Source: Callipepla californica brunnescens (taxonomy: Eukaryota > Chordata > Aves > Galliformes > Odontophoridae). From it: a DNA stretch of 64,000 bases. Under the pieces are notes generated by a model. The model was not told the origin of the DNA. It saw only the letters and a program-made list of their open reading frames with translations, and did not search any database. Both the position numbers and the translations under genes were made by a program. Below, piece after piece: positions 47,381-61,261 of the stretch (positions are counted from its first letter, which is position 1; the number at the start of each line of letters is the position of its first letter). The stretch is taken from NCBI GenBank assembly GCA_023055505.1, contig JALIRH010000002.1, positions 41,458,233 to 41,522,232 on the forward strand, in the 5' to 3' direction.

Positions 47381-50300
47381 ATCTCCTCCTAGCCAGTGGG
47401 AAAGGCAGCTGAATTCCCTTGGGGCGGCAGGGAATCTCACAATTATTCTGTGTAATCCTACAATTATAATAAACACGGGTTTCACTAAAGGCATAAAGAT
47501 AAACCCTATTGAATACGCACTGCCTGTGAAAACCAAACCAAGTATTTCCGTACCTGAAATAAGGAAACCCAGAGATTGCTGTCTGTTGTTAATGAGACAA
47601 CATTAATAGCCTATTTGCACCTACTAGAGCTGTGTGAGGGAGCCATCATGCTCACGCAAAGCTCATCAGCGTCTGCCATACAGTCATTAACAGAGACACC
47701 AGACATCCACAAGAGTAAAAGAAAAAATCCAGGCTAAAATCTGTGAATTTTGTCCAGGTAACACGGAATATCATCTCAGGATTCATTTTCCTCGTTTCTG
47801 TTTATTCCTGGGGCAAATGAACAACTGATGGTTCCGCTAGCATCAGGGTGTGCCTCCAGAATGAGTTGTCAAGGTCACAACGTTTTTTGGCAGTATTTCA
47901 AAGACAACCCTAATCTCCTGAGTCCTGGAGCTCTCTCATGGGTGAGGAACTACAATCAAGGCTTTGTCGTCATAATCAGACAGAAGTGATTGTAGTGAGA
48001 ACACGGCATATGGAAAAGCGAGAGAGAACTGTATTGGACTTAGGACAGGTAAGAGATAAAGAGGTGTTGTTGAATTAAACCTGCAGCAAGAATTCCTGAC
48101 CTCTTTATGCCAAGTTGATTAAGAAGGTGAAAAGTAATGAGTAAAACAGGGAGATGATAGCTAACGACTGATGATGGGAGGGTAAACTCAGCACCACGTG
48201 ACTGCCCCGGAGTGCACTTGGTCGAACTTTACTCATTTTAACCTGCAGGATTTCTATCAGAAGTAGGTGGTAAGTCTGTAGTATATCTGATAGTTTACAG
48301 GAAATTTCACTTGGGTTCTTCCCTAGCGTCATAGCAAAGCTTTTCCTGCTCACTTGTATAGAAACCAACCATTACGTGACTGTATCCAGGAGAAACATAG
48401 TTACTCAAATCAAGAATCCACGAGTAAAAATTTAAGCTGTAAATTAACTGGGTTCCTAATATTACATGCTGAAACCAGTTATCTGTAAAAAAAATCAGCA
48501 TAGTCCTGCACAGTGTGACCTGCATTTTATTTCCTCAATATTCCATAAAGCACTTCACTTCTAAATGAGGTACCTGCTTAAATAACCATACTTAATGTTG
48601 TATTTTCACAAAATCCCAAAAAAGAGATGACTAAGGTTCAACATGTTCAAAAGAAGCAATGCTTCACAGTCTGTCAATTACAGCTATAACAAGGAATTTC
48701 CATAAATAGTTCCTCGGAGGTGACTGTATTTCTGTGGTGAGCAAAGTAATTTCCATTATAGCTTTTGCTTTTTGCAGAAGAGTAAAATTTTCACTGAAAG
48801 CAAAGATTTCCTCTCCTTCTTCGGTTTGGTGGTTTTCCATACAAACACATTTCTTGCAAAATGTTCCTGGGTCACCAAAATTTCAGCAACACAGTCACAA
48901 TCTGTTTTCAATTGTCAATAGTTACGTAGAAATTTTTTTTGGTGTTCTTTTGAGTTACAGATATGTTGCAAGGAATCAGACACACGATTTAACATATGTT
49001 TGATACTGCAGACACTTCGAGCTTAGCAGTAAGCATGTGGCTAGTCTAATTTAGAGGAATTATAAAATTAGATAGGATCATTTGCAGTCTGGGGTAAGAG
49101 ATTTCTTTTTAGACTCACGGCATTTGAAGAATCAGATCTGATTTTTATTTTTGAAGTATAATTCATTTTGTTGCATTAACTGGCTTACACTAACCACTTC
49201 TGAAGTGTCAGTGATATGTGCCTGCTCAGGACCATAGGTTGGGCTCTGAAATTCCTGTGGGTAATGTCACAGTACTAGATGCATTGCCAGAAGTGAGCCA
49301 CGGACATGTGATAGCAGCAGGACCTGCATTTTACACTGCGTCCCCTGACACACCTGACCAGACACGTCATTTTGGTAACAGTCTCTGATTAAATATAAGC
49401 TGTCTTATGTTGCTATAGGAAATAGGAATGGCTTCTGAATTAAACCACTGCCCCTTATTAGATATCTAACCCATTAAGTGGGCTTTGCTTATCCTTTGGA
49501 GCATCTTTGCTGCCTTAATATTTTCTGAGAAATCTTCCACTGACTTCAAAGGGATCTGTATTTTATTCTACATTTTTAAAATTATCTATTGCATACTTTA
49601 TATGTTAGCACAGGAAGCAGTGGTGGCATGAGCTGCCAATACTACATGGGTAATATTATTTAACCTGTTCTATTGAACAGTAGTTTACCTTAGAAAATTA
49701 TATAGGCTAAGAGTGTCAAATATATGTTTTTCATTACAGAAACCTGTTATTAACACTTTTTTTTTTTTTCCCTTTTTCTCCGTAGAATATATGGTTAGAC
49801 TAGAACTCAGAACATTTAACTTGGCCTTTTACAAATGTATAGTAACAAAATAAAAAGGCTTCATCACATGGCATGCGGAATTGGGACTTACTAACATGGA
49901 TTTCATTAATAAAATGGAGTTTATCCATGAAAAGGCAGACATAATGGAACATTTTCTTGACAGAAAGATATCTTTTCTCTTTACCGAACATCAAGAGGAA
50001 GAGATATAACAAGATGAAAGGGCAACTGATAGCCATTTTTACCACAGATTTTTCAATAATGTTTTATCTTAGATGTTTTCTTCTAAAAGAGAAGTCCAGG
50101 AAAACACTACACAGATTTTGAACCTTGTCCTGCTCTACAATGAAATGTCAGTTACATTAAATGCAAACGTTAATAGATGGTATTTGTTGGGTTTTTTTGC
50201 AGGAAATTTCTGTGCATTTCTGATTTTACAAGTTGTAGTTATTTCTTTCAGTGTAGGCACTGGGTCTGAGTGCTGATGGTGTACAGAGGGGCAGCACACT

Positions 50301-51698
50301 TGTGTGGAGCTGCAGCTCCATTTTGCACTGTGACAGCATTACCCACCCTTTCTGATCCATAAAGCACGAGATCCCCAATTGCCTGGCATGAAGATTATTT
50401 GTGAATGGGGTTTAATTCTCAGTGAAAGGTCCAGAACTTTTTACTCATCAAACTCTTTTTTTGTCAATTACCAGTTCATGATTAAAAAAACCAAACCAAA
50501 ACAACAACAACAAAAAAAAAAGGTCTAGTCTTTAACTCACATTTCAAAACTGCTTCAGAAAAGTTAAAAATGTCACAAGTTAATCTATAATAAACCCACA
50601 GCCTTATATCTGACAAGGCAAGATAACTCATTGCGATAAGTGAAACTCCAACTAGCAAGCTCAAAAAAAACATGCCTGCTAAAAGAACATCAAATTTTCA
50701 CCACATGCTTACACTGGTTCTGTAGATTGCATAGTTTTTCTTCTGCTTCCAAACATTTAAATACTCTGAATTCTCCTCACCTTTTTCTGCATGCTATTTT
50801 TCCTGGATCGTTTTCTTCAGCAAACTCTCCTTCACTGTTGCGCCTGCGCTGGTACAAGGAAAGGAGCAGTACAGACGTAGGAAAAAATGGTAAAAAGCAT
50901 TTCCCCAACAGAAATATCTCTCTGAGCCAGATTGACTGATTGCCTGATAAAGAAAATACTTGTAAAACATCCAGATACAAGCTTCTCAGGTTTTTCATGA
51001 TGTCAGAAGCAGACACTGGATCTTCAGATTTGGGTAAAAGTGCATTAAAATACAGTTATTCCATTTAACACAAGTAGTGCTAACATGTTTCTAGCCAGTA
51101 ATGTATTTTTTTTTCCTAGTAAAGCCTAATAATTTTGGCATGAAGAGATTGACCTAAATATAGCTGCTGAAATTCAATAATGTTCATGTTTAGAAATTAA
51201 GTTTCCCATTGGGTTTGCTAGGCAGCTGAAATACAAGCTTAAAGTAAATGCAGCGTGTGTGCCAGTTTCAGCTTGGTTTTCTCCCTGGACTCCCACTGGC
51301 AAACCCCGCAGCAAAGCCAATTTGTTGGGTTCTTCCCCCTAGTCAGGGCTGTGAGTGGCAAGCCAAAGGGGCATATAGCATAATATCATGGAAAGGCCAA
51401 GTCGAGTGAAACCCTCATGTCACAGCGACAATGGTTTTATAATATATGCACTTGGAGAAAACTGAATCTGGGTATTTTAGCTTTCGTCGCACAGATGAAT
51501 CACCTAAAGATAAAGAGAGTCCGTTTATCAACTGGGCTGAAGAGCTGAGCTGATTTTCATACCCAACAAGGCTAGACTTTGTAATAAGCCCTGGTACACC
51601 TAGTTAGATAACTCTGCTCCTGCCTGAATATGGGGCTGTGCTGCATGCGATGCTTTGCGCTTATGTAAACAGAGAAGCATTTCAGAATTTGATAGAGC

Positions 51699-51720
51699 TT
51701 TTTTTTTTTTTTTTTTTTTT
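51699..51720 (+). repeat. T22 homopolymer
   Basis: Twenty-two consecutive T (longest homopolymer in the window), immediately upstream of a unique site-rich block. Confidence 0.92.
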
Positions 51721-54700
51721 CCTAATAGCATTACTGGAACCTTCCTCAGGGTGCGGAAACAGCATTTGTTGGAGAACAAGCCTCATTAAAATAAATGACA
51801 TTCTTGCTACTTCCTCAGATAACTTTGTTCCTGTTTCTGTGGAGGTAGACTGGTTCTATTACTGGGAAACTGTCTCTATTGCCAATTCTGTGGTGGAGGA
51901 ACGGCATTCTAAATTTAAAAATCCTTTTCTATTGATCCGTGTTTATCACATAATACTACGCTGGCTTGCATTAAATAGCAGAGATACATTTTCGTCCCTA
52001 TGAAGGGAATTAAATGCCCAATTCTTATTATTGCTAATAGTTGTGTGCCTAATGCCCAGTGTGCCTTCCTGCAAACATACCCCCTTAATTGCCTAATGTG
52101 CAGTCTTGAGAGAAGCGGATTATTCAGCTTTACTTTCTGTATTTGCAAATATACCGAGGAACCAGTGGCTGCAGCACAAAGAACAGATTTGTCAATTTGT
52201 TTATTTTCAAAACAGGACAGCACAGGGACCTTGTTCTAGCAACATTTGGCTATAGCACTGTGAAATTCTAAAAAAAGGAAGTATTTTAACATATGGATTT
52301 CTACAGTGTGGGAAGGCTTTGCTTTGCATTCAGGACTCCTTCCAATTAAATTGAATGTTAGCTCAGCCCATTTAAAATGCATATAAACTGTACTTATGGT
52401 TTTCCAGTTATGCTTACTCTCCTTCTGAAAGATACCACAAAGGGCATGACCAGGATTGCAGCAATGTTTTAACCCTGAAGCTTACAGCTGGGTTTCCACT
52501 GCATTTTTTCTTTGGATGGTAAAAATATAGATCCCTGAAGACAGTACTTAATCGCTGTTTTTCAAAACAGCTGAGGGAGATGTAGTGAAACGTGTACATT
52601 CTGAGCAATGATTGCAGCATTTAGGCATTACACCAGGATGAAAACAGTTCTGATCACGTTTAGTGGTCCACAAAGAGCTTCATTAATCTCAGCAGGACTA
52701 AGCCTGGTGTCATGTTAGTTCCCAAAACAGCAATATGAGATTTTAGCTGTATTAAGCAAAACATAATGTTAAGAACTGTACATTTCCAAACACGGTTGCA
52801 AATAATTCTGAAAAATTCACACATTTGGTTTCGGAGCGACTGTATCTATTTTGGAATCCAAAGTTTGTTGCAGTCCATAATGTAATAAGTCACTGTACCC
52901 ATGGTAGAATCTTGTGGTTGAAATTCTTTTGTGAAATAATAAAGACATTCCAAACAGGTTTATCACAGAAGCTACCGTGAGGTTCATTTAGTGCAGATCA
53001 CTCTCTCTACATTATCTCTATTCACACATTCACTTCCATCGTGATAGGAAAAAGAAGCACATCCCAGAATAACATATAAACAAAAAAATAAATCCTTTTT
53101 CCTGTGCTTTGACATAAAGCAAAACTATTTCCTCACAGAGAAGCCACAGAGAAGTAGGTGTCTAATGGAAGAAATGCACGTCAGGCAGAAGTCTCAAGGG
53201 CATTGTGGGTGACATGTCACTTCTGCAAAGCAAAGCACAGCTATATCCTGAAACTTCTGGTGTCTCAAAACTGAGCAATCCTTCTGTACTTTCACATGGG
53301 AGACTGTTCTTCATAGGAAGCCCCTCTGCATGCATCAGACCATGGGGAAACCTGTCTTTCATCATGCTCTGCAGCTTATGGCTGTGTCCTCTCCTGGCTA
53401 TTGCTCCTGGGGTTCACCCCCACATCAAAAAGTCCTCCCCACCGCATCACTGTGTCCAGACACCATCATCAGGTAGAGGAGAGACCATCATTAGCTGCCT
53501 CATGCTACCAGGTCTCTGTCAGGCCTGAGGTTTGCAACCCTCACACCTCCCATTTGGGCGAAATTTACTCTCATCTCTCAGATGGGGCAACAGCATACTG
53601 AGAAATAAACCTCTTTAATCTGGCATATCCCTGTAAGTGAGATATCCTCATTAGCAACTGCATGAGCCAGTCAGTCAAAGTTTTCCCAAATGCTTCTTAG
53701 CATCAGCTAAGTCGCATAATATTAATATCACTGCTGTCTGCTACATCTCTATGGGATTTTAGTAAAGAGAGAATGTTATTAAAAGAGATAGTGTGGCTTT
53801 CCCTTCATTTGTTCTTACACTATCCTGTTACACATGAAGCAGTCCTTCAAGCATTGCTGTGCAACGTTCATAGCCACGCGCAATCCGGCCTCTGGAAAGC
53901 CAGCTGGGTGCCTGCAGGGCAGCGTGATGGTACCGGGAGCCCTTCCAGGTCGTTAGCTACAAACCAGCTCTAGCTGGCGCCAGCCAAAAGTGGTACCACT
54001 GCTGCTATTGAGTTGGCACTTTTCTCTCCACTGTCCATAGAAGAAAAATCATTATCCCCGCTGGCACACATTGGAGCAATTACTGCCCTCCTCCTTGTGA
54101 AGTCCCAGGTTTGCTAGGTCTCCTAAAACCAATGGGCTATTGGAGAATCCCCCTGCTTTATTGGATGGAGGTAGCCAGAGGGGAATTATGGGTGGAGAAT
54201 GGGAAGCACAAGATAAAGCAACACATCTCCACGTGAAAATAGATTTATTCCCTCACACCGGCAGGAGCGAGCAGACCCAAAGCTGCATGAGCAAAAGCTG
54301 AAGATTCCTCTAAGATCCTTACCTCCAACAGGATACAAAGTGATAATTTATCCAAACATTGAGACAGAGCTCCTCCGCTAGCGTAAACAGGAGTTTACCC
54401 ATTGGCTCTGGCCCTCCTGAGAACAAACTCCCTTTGACTGATAAGTGATCCCGAGGATAAGGCACTATTGTTGGTCTGTTTCTAAGAGCTGGCCTTCATA
54501 AACTAATCCTTTCATGGGTGCCATAGGCACCACATTCTTAAAGCTCTAAATTCACTCAAGAAATCCCACAATTAGGGAAGCAAATTGACTTACCATTTTT
54601 GGCCATAAAGATTTTATTTTACTAACCTATATTCAAAGGGTGCAAATTAAGGCACAATAAGATTAACAGTGCACAAATAGGTGAAACAGAGGTGGGGCTA

Positions 54701-56076
54701 CCCACTGCATTTTTCAATCAAATCTACAAGAAATTTCATGTGCTTGAGGGCAATTATAGTCGTGCAACTGTAGGTGACTGAAACCCATGACTAATAAAAA
54801 TTAAATTGGCCCAAAATTAATCATATGCAGCAGGAATTATTTGATTCAACCAGATTAGTTGCTAAAATGCCTCTGGAGGGTTGGATTAGCAGAAGATATA
54901 ACCTTCTATCTCGAGACTCAGGGAGAAATATCTTACAAAGGCAAATTAACAATAGAATACATTAGTTAGTTCTCTCTTGATCTCTGGAATGACGAAGAAA
55001 GCAGGGGAAAACATAACTGTGTGTGCTGGGCAGTTCCTGCACTTTCATTTTTTTCATCAGACTTAGTGCAGCACATGCAGCAGTAAGCAACAAATGGCAG
55101 TGGTTACTATAGCATCCCCAGTTTTGCATTATTTTACAGTAAAAACTGGATAGTCGAGACAGACTCCTGGTATTCAAGGATGATTAATCCAACTTTAGAT
55201 CAAGGAGATGGGCTAAAACTAGCTATCTTTTCATATTTTCTCCAGCCTTCTCTTTCATCAGCTGAGAAAGTGGTAGTCTAGCAGATTCAGTGGTTGGTGT
55301 GTGTCAAAGGCAGAACCCTGTCTGAGTCATTGTTTTTTTCCATGATGTTCTTTGAGTTTATATGAAACACAAGCATATTACCCATAGTATTTCATATTTA
55401 TCAGCAGGTTTAATTAACCTTGAGGAGCCATACTGGATGATGTGAACATCTCATGGCTATGGAACCTTGCTCAACTGGCTCCTGAAAACCTGCTCCCTGA
55501 CATCTGGGAAAGCTGATGTTCTTCCAGATTCCCAGCTAACATGAAGCACATGCAACACCATAGCATCCTTCCAATGTGTCCAGGAATGCTGTGGGTGGCT
55601 TAAGCATTGTATATTTTTAGTTTCTGTCAATGAAATAGTCTCATCTATACTGTTGTATTGCTGTATTGTAGCAAACAAGAAAACCTAGCTTTACAGGAAA
55701 AAGAAAAAAAAAGTTAAGAAGCAACCAACTGAAAAAGGCTTCACACTCATCTCAGAAGTTTGATAGGACTAACCATTGAATACCTAGGCCCAAGGATCCC
55801 TGGCAAAGATACACAGCTGGATCTCCTTCACAGTAATTGATACTGTCCCCCTGGCTACCTTCTAAACATGGGAAAAACAGAATTATGGTATCCCATGGCT
55901 TGGTCTAGATTCCTTGTGTTTATTTATAGGAACTCCCACTGCCCCGCTTTGTCTTGTAAATAAATAACTGCACAGAATAATTTCCTCTACTAGAAAACTC
56001 TATGGTTCTGATAATTCTTGGAGTGGTCTGTACCCATCAGTCATTCAAATGTTTCATGGAGCTAATAAGCTACAGC

Positions 56077-56097
56077 AAAAAAAAAAAAAAAAAAAAA
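56077..56097 (+). repeat. A21 homopolymer
   Basis: Twenty-one consecutive A; no retroposon body recognised upstream. Confidence 0.92.
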
Positions 56098-57149
56098 GAC
56101 ATATTTTCTTTAAGGCTGTGCTGCCAAGATGACAACTTTGCTATAAATAGGCAAAATATGCATTTATTTTTCTCAACAGCTGGACCTAGCACTGCATAGG
56201 AAATTCTCCCGCATCTGATATAGACTAAAACTGCAACACCATCATGACTTTCCAGCTCACTAAAGACTTTCAGTCCACTCACCCATACTAAAATGACATT
56301 GGTCCCATAACCCTTTCACTTTCCCTCCCAAGGAAAATAAAAATAAACCCTGCAGTTTTCAAATGCTGGTTAGGATCTGTAACTCTAATGAAACTGTTTT
56401 GTAATGTAGCTGGTTAGGTTGCACAGTGGCTGGTCACTATGCTAGAAGCTGTTTTTAAATTTGATCCTAACATGGATTGACTGAATTCACCCAGAATATG
56501 GACAGGGCCTCATTTATCTGAGCTCTGATTTACAGTAAATAGAAGGAATTCAGATTTTATTTATATAACTCCCTGAAGACACACAGTGTACATAAATTCA
56601 CTCACCTGTTCCTGTTCATTTTTATAAATCCAGGCATGGCTGATTTCTCCAAGAATATCTGTTGGAAAGCCTGGGGAAGAAAACCTAAGAACTGATACAT
56701 ACGGATGATTTTTTAGTGTTGGGAAGGGATTCAGCTCGAGCAGCAAACACTTTTATTTTTATGAACAGTCTTATTAAGCAGATTTCATGACATTAAGAAA
56801 GCTTTATTATTATAGATTTCCTTGAAATCACTATTGAATCAAATATAGCTGCAAAGCCTTCAGTGTGTTTGCTACTTACGCTTGAATCATCTTTTACATT
56901 TTTCATAAGTAGCAATCCAAAGAGAGTAAAAAATATGAAGTCCATATTTAAAAATTATGTCAAGGGCAGAAATCACTCTGCAATTAAACTCATCTTTTCT
57001 TAATCATCTTCCTATGTAGATCAAAATATGTCTAGTGTGAGGATGAGCTCTCTTCTCCCCTTGTAGCAATTTCTAGACAAAGATTTTAAGTCTTCGGATG
57101 TCACACTTGAAATAAATCTACAGTGCTGATGGTACCCAATTCTATTTAC

Positions 57150-57270
57150 AGAGAATCACAGGGATATTTAAGTTGGAAGTCTACCTTCATGGTTTGGTTG
57201 GGTTGCTCAGGACCTTTCCCAGTCAAGCCCTGGATATCTCCAAGGAGAGATTTTTCACATCTTCTTTAAG
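57150..57270 (-). mobile_element. Old CR1 LINE 3'-end fragment, minus strand
   Basis: AGAGAATCACAGGGATATTTAAGTTGGAAG, written here as AGAGAATCACAGGGATATTT then AAGTTGGAAG, is the reverse-complement 3' tail of CR1. It is followed by CCCTGGATATCTCCAAGGA, the usual internal 'AATATCTCCAAGGATGGAGA' block. Much of the intervening sequence is diverged or deleted, so it is older than the copies at 42.0 and 63.3 kb. Confidence 0.7.
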
Positions 57271-58074
57271 TATCTAATGCTAAAATAGTGAAGGATTCTT
57301 CTCCTAAGCCTTGTTGCACACTGCTGTATCTTATCCTTTTAGCCTTCTGCCTAGGGTGTTGTAGACGGCCTTTTGACCCAACTCTACAACCTTTCACCCA
57401 AGCTGCAAGGGCACTTTTCCACAGCTTCTGCCACCATTATTTCCTCCTTGTTACTCTCACACTGATTTTTTCAAGCTGTTTCTCTCATGCACCCACAACC
57501 CTCAACAGCATAATTGTGGTGGGCTCTCACAGGAAGTGACTGCTGCTGGCGTCTGTTTCTTTCTCCCTTTTCCTCTTCAGCTGTGGCTTTTGGGTTACAT
57601 TAGGGAACCACCAATGCTCATACAAAAATCACTACCAGGATGTGTGAGACACCTGCCCCTCAACAAAGAGTGCTACATCCAGTGCTAACAGTCTCATCAG
57701 TGGGAACAACCAGCAAGGAGCTTGTGCAAGAGCTAGTGAAAACTACTGTGGGAAAACTACTGTAGTGATACCCTGCTGTGAAGGACAAGGAGGATGTTCA
57801 TCTGAAGATGCTCATCATTTCCTTTCCCAGCTGGTCTGTGTGCAGTTTCCCTTGTAACTTCCTCCTGTCTATTCCTTTTCCTTTGCTCTTTTCTTACATT
57901 TTTCTCAAAAAAGTAGTTTTCAGAAGGAGAGCTGATACACACCATCAGCTACAGATGGACCCTGATAATATGTCTCTGTGTATGTGAACATATCTCAACA
58001 TCCTTTGTGCAACAGCGTGGTAAGGCTTTCCCTTTCTGCAACTTGTTACTGCTCTCATCTTTCTGCACACATCA
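57271..58074. other. Non-genic unique DNA
   Basis: Pyrimidine-rich on the plus strand around 57540-57580 and 57830-57900; no exon or repeat family recognised. Confidence 0.5.
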
Positions 58075-58580
58075 GAGAGGAGTCATGCTCTGTGCTCTCT
58101 GTAACCCTTCTTCAGGCAATAGAAGACTGCAATTAGAAGCACACATACAAAAACCCCTTTGACTTTCCTCATATGTCACATTCTCCAGTCCCCTCGATGT
58201 CTTCACAGCCCTCCTGCAGACTCCTTCCCATCTGATGACAACTCTTTTTAGGTGCCCCTTGACCAGACACAACAATCCAAGTGTGGTTTGTGAGCACTAA
58301 GAAGAAGGGAAAATCACTTTGTTTAACCTGCTGGATGCTGCCTTGCCCAGGAAGTGGCTAGCTTTCATCCCGACAGGCACTCTGGTGGCTTATTAACCAC
58401 TACCATGCTAAAAGAGTATGTCAAAAGCTTCGCTAAATGCAAGGCAAACAACATCCACTGCTTCCACTTAGCCACAGAGTCAGGCATTTCACCACAGAAA
58501 GCAGTCAGGCTCATCAGGATCCATTTGCATTTAGTAAACCCATTCTGGCTGTTCCCGATCTTCTGCATGGTGCCCTTAAA
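58075..58580 (-). mobile_element. Old CR1 LINE internal fragment (reverse-transcriptase region), minus strand
   Basis: From the high-coordinate end, the minus-strand conceptual translation at 58568-58400 reads IGNSQNGFTKCK, then LTAFCGEMPDSV, and then a diverged stretch. This aligns with the CR1 ORF2 block 'IGxSQHGFxKGK ... LTxLIAFYDxVT ... VDVVYLDFSKAFD'. The catalytic YLDF-type motif is no longer readable. The lower part (58180-58350) keeps fragments of the downstream region (CACAGCCCTCCTGCAGACTC, GACCAGACACAACAATCCAA, GAAGTGGCTAGCTTTCATCC). The order fits one old minus-strand CR1 with internal deletions. The left edge is uncertain. Confidence 0.7.
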
Positions 58581-58724
58581 TCAGCCAGACAATGACAAAA
58601 ACAGCTGAGATTCTGAATTTTCTCCAGTTAACATTCTATCCAGTGTTGGCTCAGCAATACTGAGAAGCCAATAAAGATCATTTTCACCAAGAGTTTTTCA
58701 GAGGTTGTATAGCACTGCACTTTC

Positions 58725-58748
58725 AAATAAATAAATAAATAAATAAAT
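58725..58748 (+). repeat. (AAAT)6 microsatellite
   Basis: Six perfect AAAT units. Confidence 0.92.
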
Positions 58749-61241
58749 GACACCTTCATTTTCATCCCTTAAAACAATGAGCCTGTATTCTGTAAAGTGG
58801 GAATGCTCTTATTTCAGTGCTTAAGACAACAAAGTGAGTGAAATTTTAAGGGTTATATCCCCCCTTGTTTACATCAAGGGGTGCCCTTTAACTTCAGTGT
58901 AACTACTAGCTTATGCCAAAGGAGGATCTGGGCTGAGTTTTCTATTTCCAGCTGGATTTTGCTCATGTGAATGTAACAGTTCATTTGGAACATATGGAAG
59001 AGGTGGGGGAGGGAGTTGCTGCTCTCACAACTCATGCAGCTAGATTGATTTCTGCTAAAACTTAAAAAATAACTAGCACATATCATGTGTGACAGTTACT
59101 GTCCTGCATATCTGATATAAATTATATTGTGTTAGGAAATATGGGTTAACATTTAGTAGTGTGTCAGTTACGTTATGCGATGCTTAACCTGCCTGGGAAT
59201 ACGATTATTTCCATTTTCATAGTAATGGGATATTCTGCCCCAAGATGTACTGAGAGAAAAGACACTAATGGGTTTTTGTGTGAACACCTGGAGGATCAAT
59301 TTATCCAATGGAACTGGACCAGAATTATTTGATTAAATGCAAATCACTACTGTTGCAAACAATACGAGTAGAGAGTAAACCAAAATCAAACATGAAATAA
59401 TGGGAGAAAAATGGTCTTTCCAGCGTTTGAAACACACAGGTCAGATCATGCAACTTCCACAGTGTCTGCTAATGTTATTTTACAGCAGAAAAGTTTCTGT
59501 TGTTCTTATATCAAAAACATTCATCTGACTGACTTGAAGAGATGTATTGCATTAGTCTCTGGGTCCAGGAAAGTATACCTGACTCTTATTTACCTCCCTG
59601 ATTTCCCACTGAAGTCAGCTAGGAGCATGAACACTATACAGTTTGTTGAATATGAACAATGGCAAATGAGTCCCTTCTACAAAAGGTGTTGAGCTGGTAG
59701 CTTCTTCTCCAAGTATGAATAAAGAGGATATATCACAAGTGGAAAAAGGGGAGGACATCTTATGTTTCAGTCCTTGTCTGGTTGTGGCACATTCCAGCAG
59801 AGAAGTGAGGATATTTAGAGAGGCTACATGGCAGGATCTAGAAGGGAGCGTACAATTTAACAGTGAAAACATTGCAAGTTATCAAAAAAAAACCAAAAAC
59901 TGTGAGAACATGAGTTAAGTGCTTATAAATACCCATTTCCTGTAACAAAGCTGTGATGCAGTCATAAAGCTGCTTGCTTCTGTCTTTTACAGTATTTTCA
60001 TAGCATTTCCAAGGGCAGGAAGGAAGGGAAGAGAAGTGCCAAAGTGACACTATGCCCACAAGTTTCTATACAGCTCTATGCTTGCTTGTCTGAAGTGGAG
60101 CAGTTGAATTGGAAAGGTGCAAAACACAGCTCCCCTCTGGTAGCATTCACACTTGTAAGAACCAGAAGAATGTGACCACCTCAGGAAACATTTCTTCTTT
60201 TTATCCTTATTTCTAAGTGCTCACAATCTAGATTTAGGTGCCTATTTAGACACTAAACAAGTTTTAAGATGTCAGATTTCATGCCCAGCTCAAATGCTTT
60301 TTTTTTGCAGTAATATATTTAGCTGGGTCAAACATATCCCTGAAGTAATCTGATCTATTGTGCTTACTGTCTGCTTAACTTTTATTTTCTGATTATTTCT
60401 TCTTTGGTTTACCTTTGTTTTCCTACCCTGTGGCAAATAAACAATGCTTTTATTGAAGATAGAGGGAATTGAATGTGAAGACTCGTATGTATTACTCACC
60501 AAGGGTGCCTTAGAGGAAAAGGAACTACCTTACTTTTTCTCTCCTCTCACCAGCCACTCTTGTAATAGCACAGTGTTGTTATTATCATGGCATGACTCAG
60601 AGAAACAACCAAAGAGACATTTTAGCAGACAGGATAAACAACTTCTGAGGAACTTGGGCCCTATTTCTGTCTTTTATGCATCCTTTTCAACCCCTTGCTG
60701 GGCTTTTACCAGATGCTCTTTTCAAATCTCATGAGTTATGGGTCTCCCTATATAAGAGGCAGCTCAGAATTCACCACTATCTTCTTTCTCCAGGGAACTC
60801 TGGAACAAATAAGATTCAAAGACAATATTCAGCCAGACAGACATTAGTTTGGGGTTGGCTTGATATTTGGCTTGAGGGCTGAACCAATTCTTCCTGTATC
60901 CCCTGCTAAGCCAGGTTGTTCATCTCTCATTTTATACTCTAGGTGCTTTACAGTACCGTGGTATGCACTGCTTCCTGTCAAGCTGATATGAAAAGACTTT
61001 CATATCTGAAAAACATTCAGATACAAAATAACCAGGGAATTTGGAAGATGGAAAAATTCCAGCTTTACAAATATTCTCCCAGAAGGATCTGCTGTTAAAT
61101 TGAGGTCTATTTGTTTATCAGTTTTAACTCTCTCTGGGAGACACAGCACTGGGACAATGAGCCATACAGATAATGAGTAGGGAGGAAGAAATGCTGTAAG
61201 AAATATCCCTAGCTTCAGGGGATATCATCTCTCTTACCATA

Positions 61242-61261
61242 TTTCTTTCTTTCTTTCTTTT
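61242..61261 (+). repeat. (TTTC)n microsatellite
   Basis: Four TTTC units plus a partial unit. Confidence 0.9.

Larger units (their letters stand above)
47381..57149. other. Non-genic AT-rich unique DNA
   Basis: The longest stretch with no clear transposon. It holds an A/C-rich patch (50485-50520) and T and A homopolymers. The weak ancient-repeat core TCCACTGACTTCAAAGGGATCTG (about 49537) and a possible MIR-like piece at 53570-53610 (TCTCATCTCTCAGATGGGGC) are also present. Blocks at about 51720-52220 and 54590-54900 are unique and rich in ATTA/TAAT sites. A donor-like CAG/GTAAGA at about 48048 has no partner exon. No coding feature supported. Confidence 0.5.

Noticed and set aside
53560..53620. 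MIR-like segment TCTCAGATGGGGCAACAGCA
   Set aside because: Only a short core resembles MIR, with no supporting flanks, so it is too weak to list as a feature.
56077..56097. A21 run as the tail of a processed pseudogene
   Set aside because: The upstream sequence shows no mRNA-like open frame, no polyadenylation-signal spacing typical of a retrocopy and no target-site duplication. CR1 machinery in birds rarely makes processed pseudogenes.
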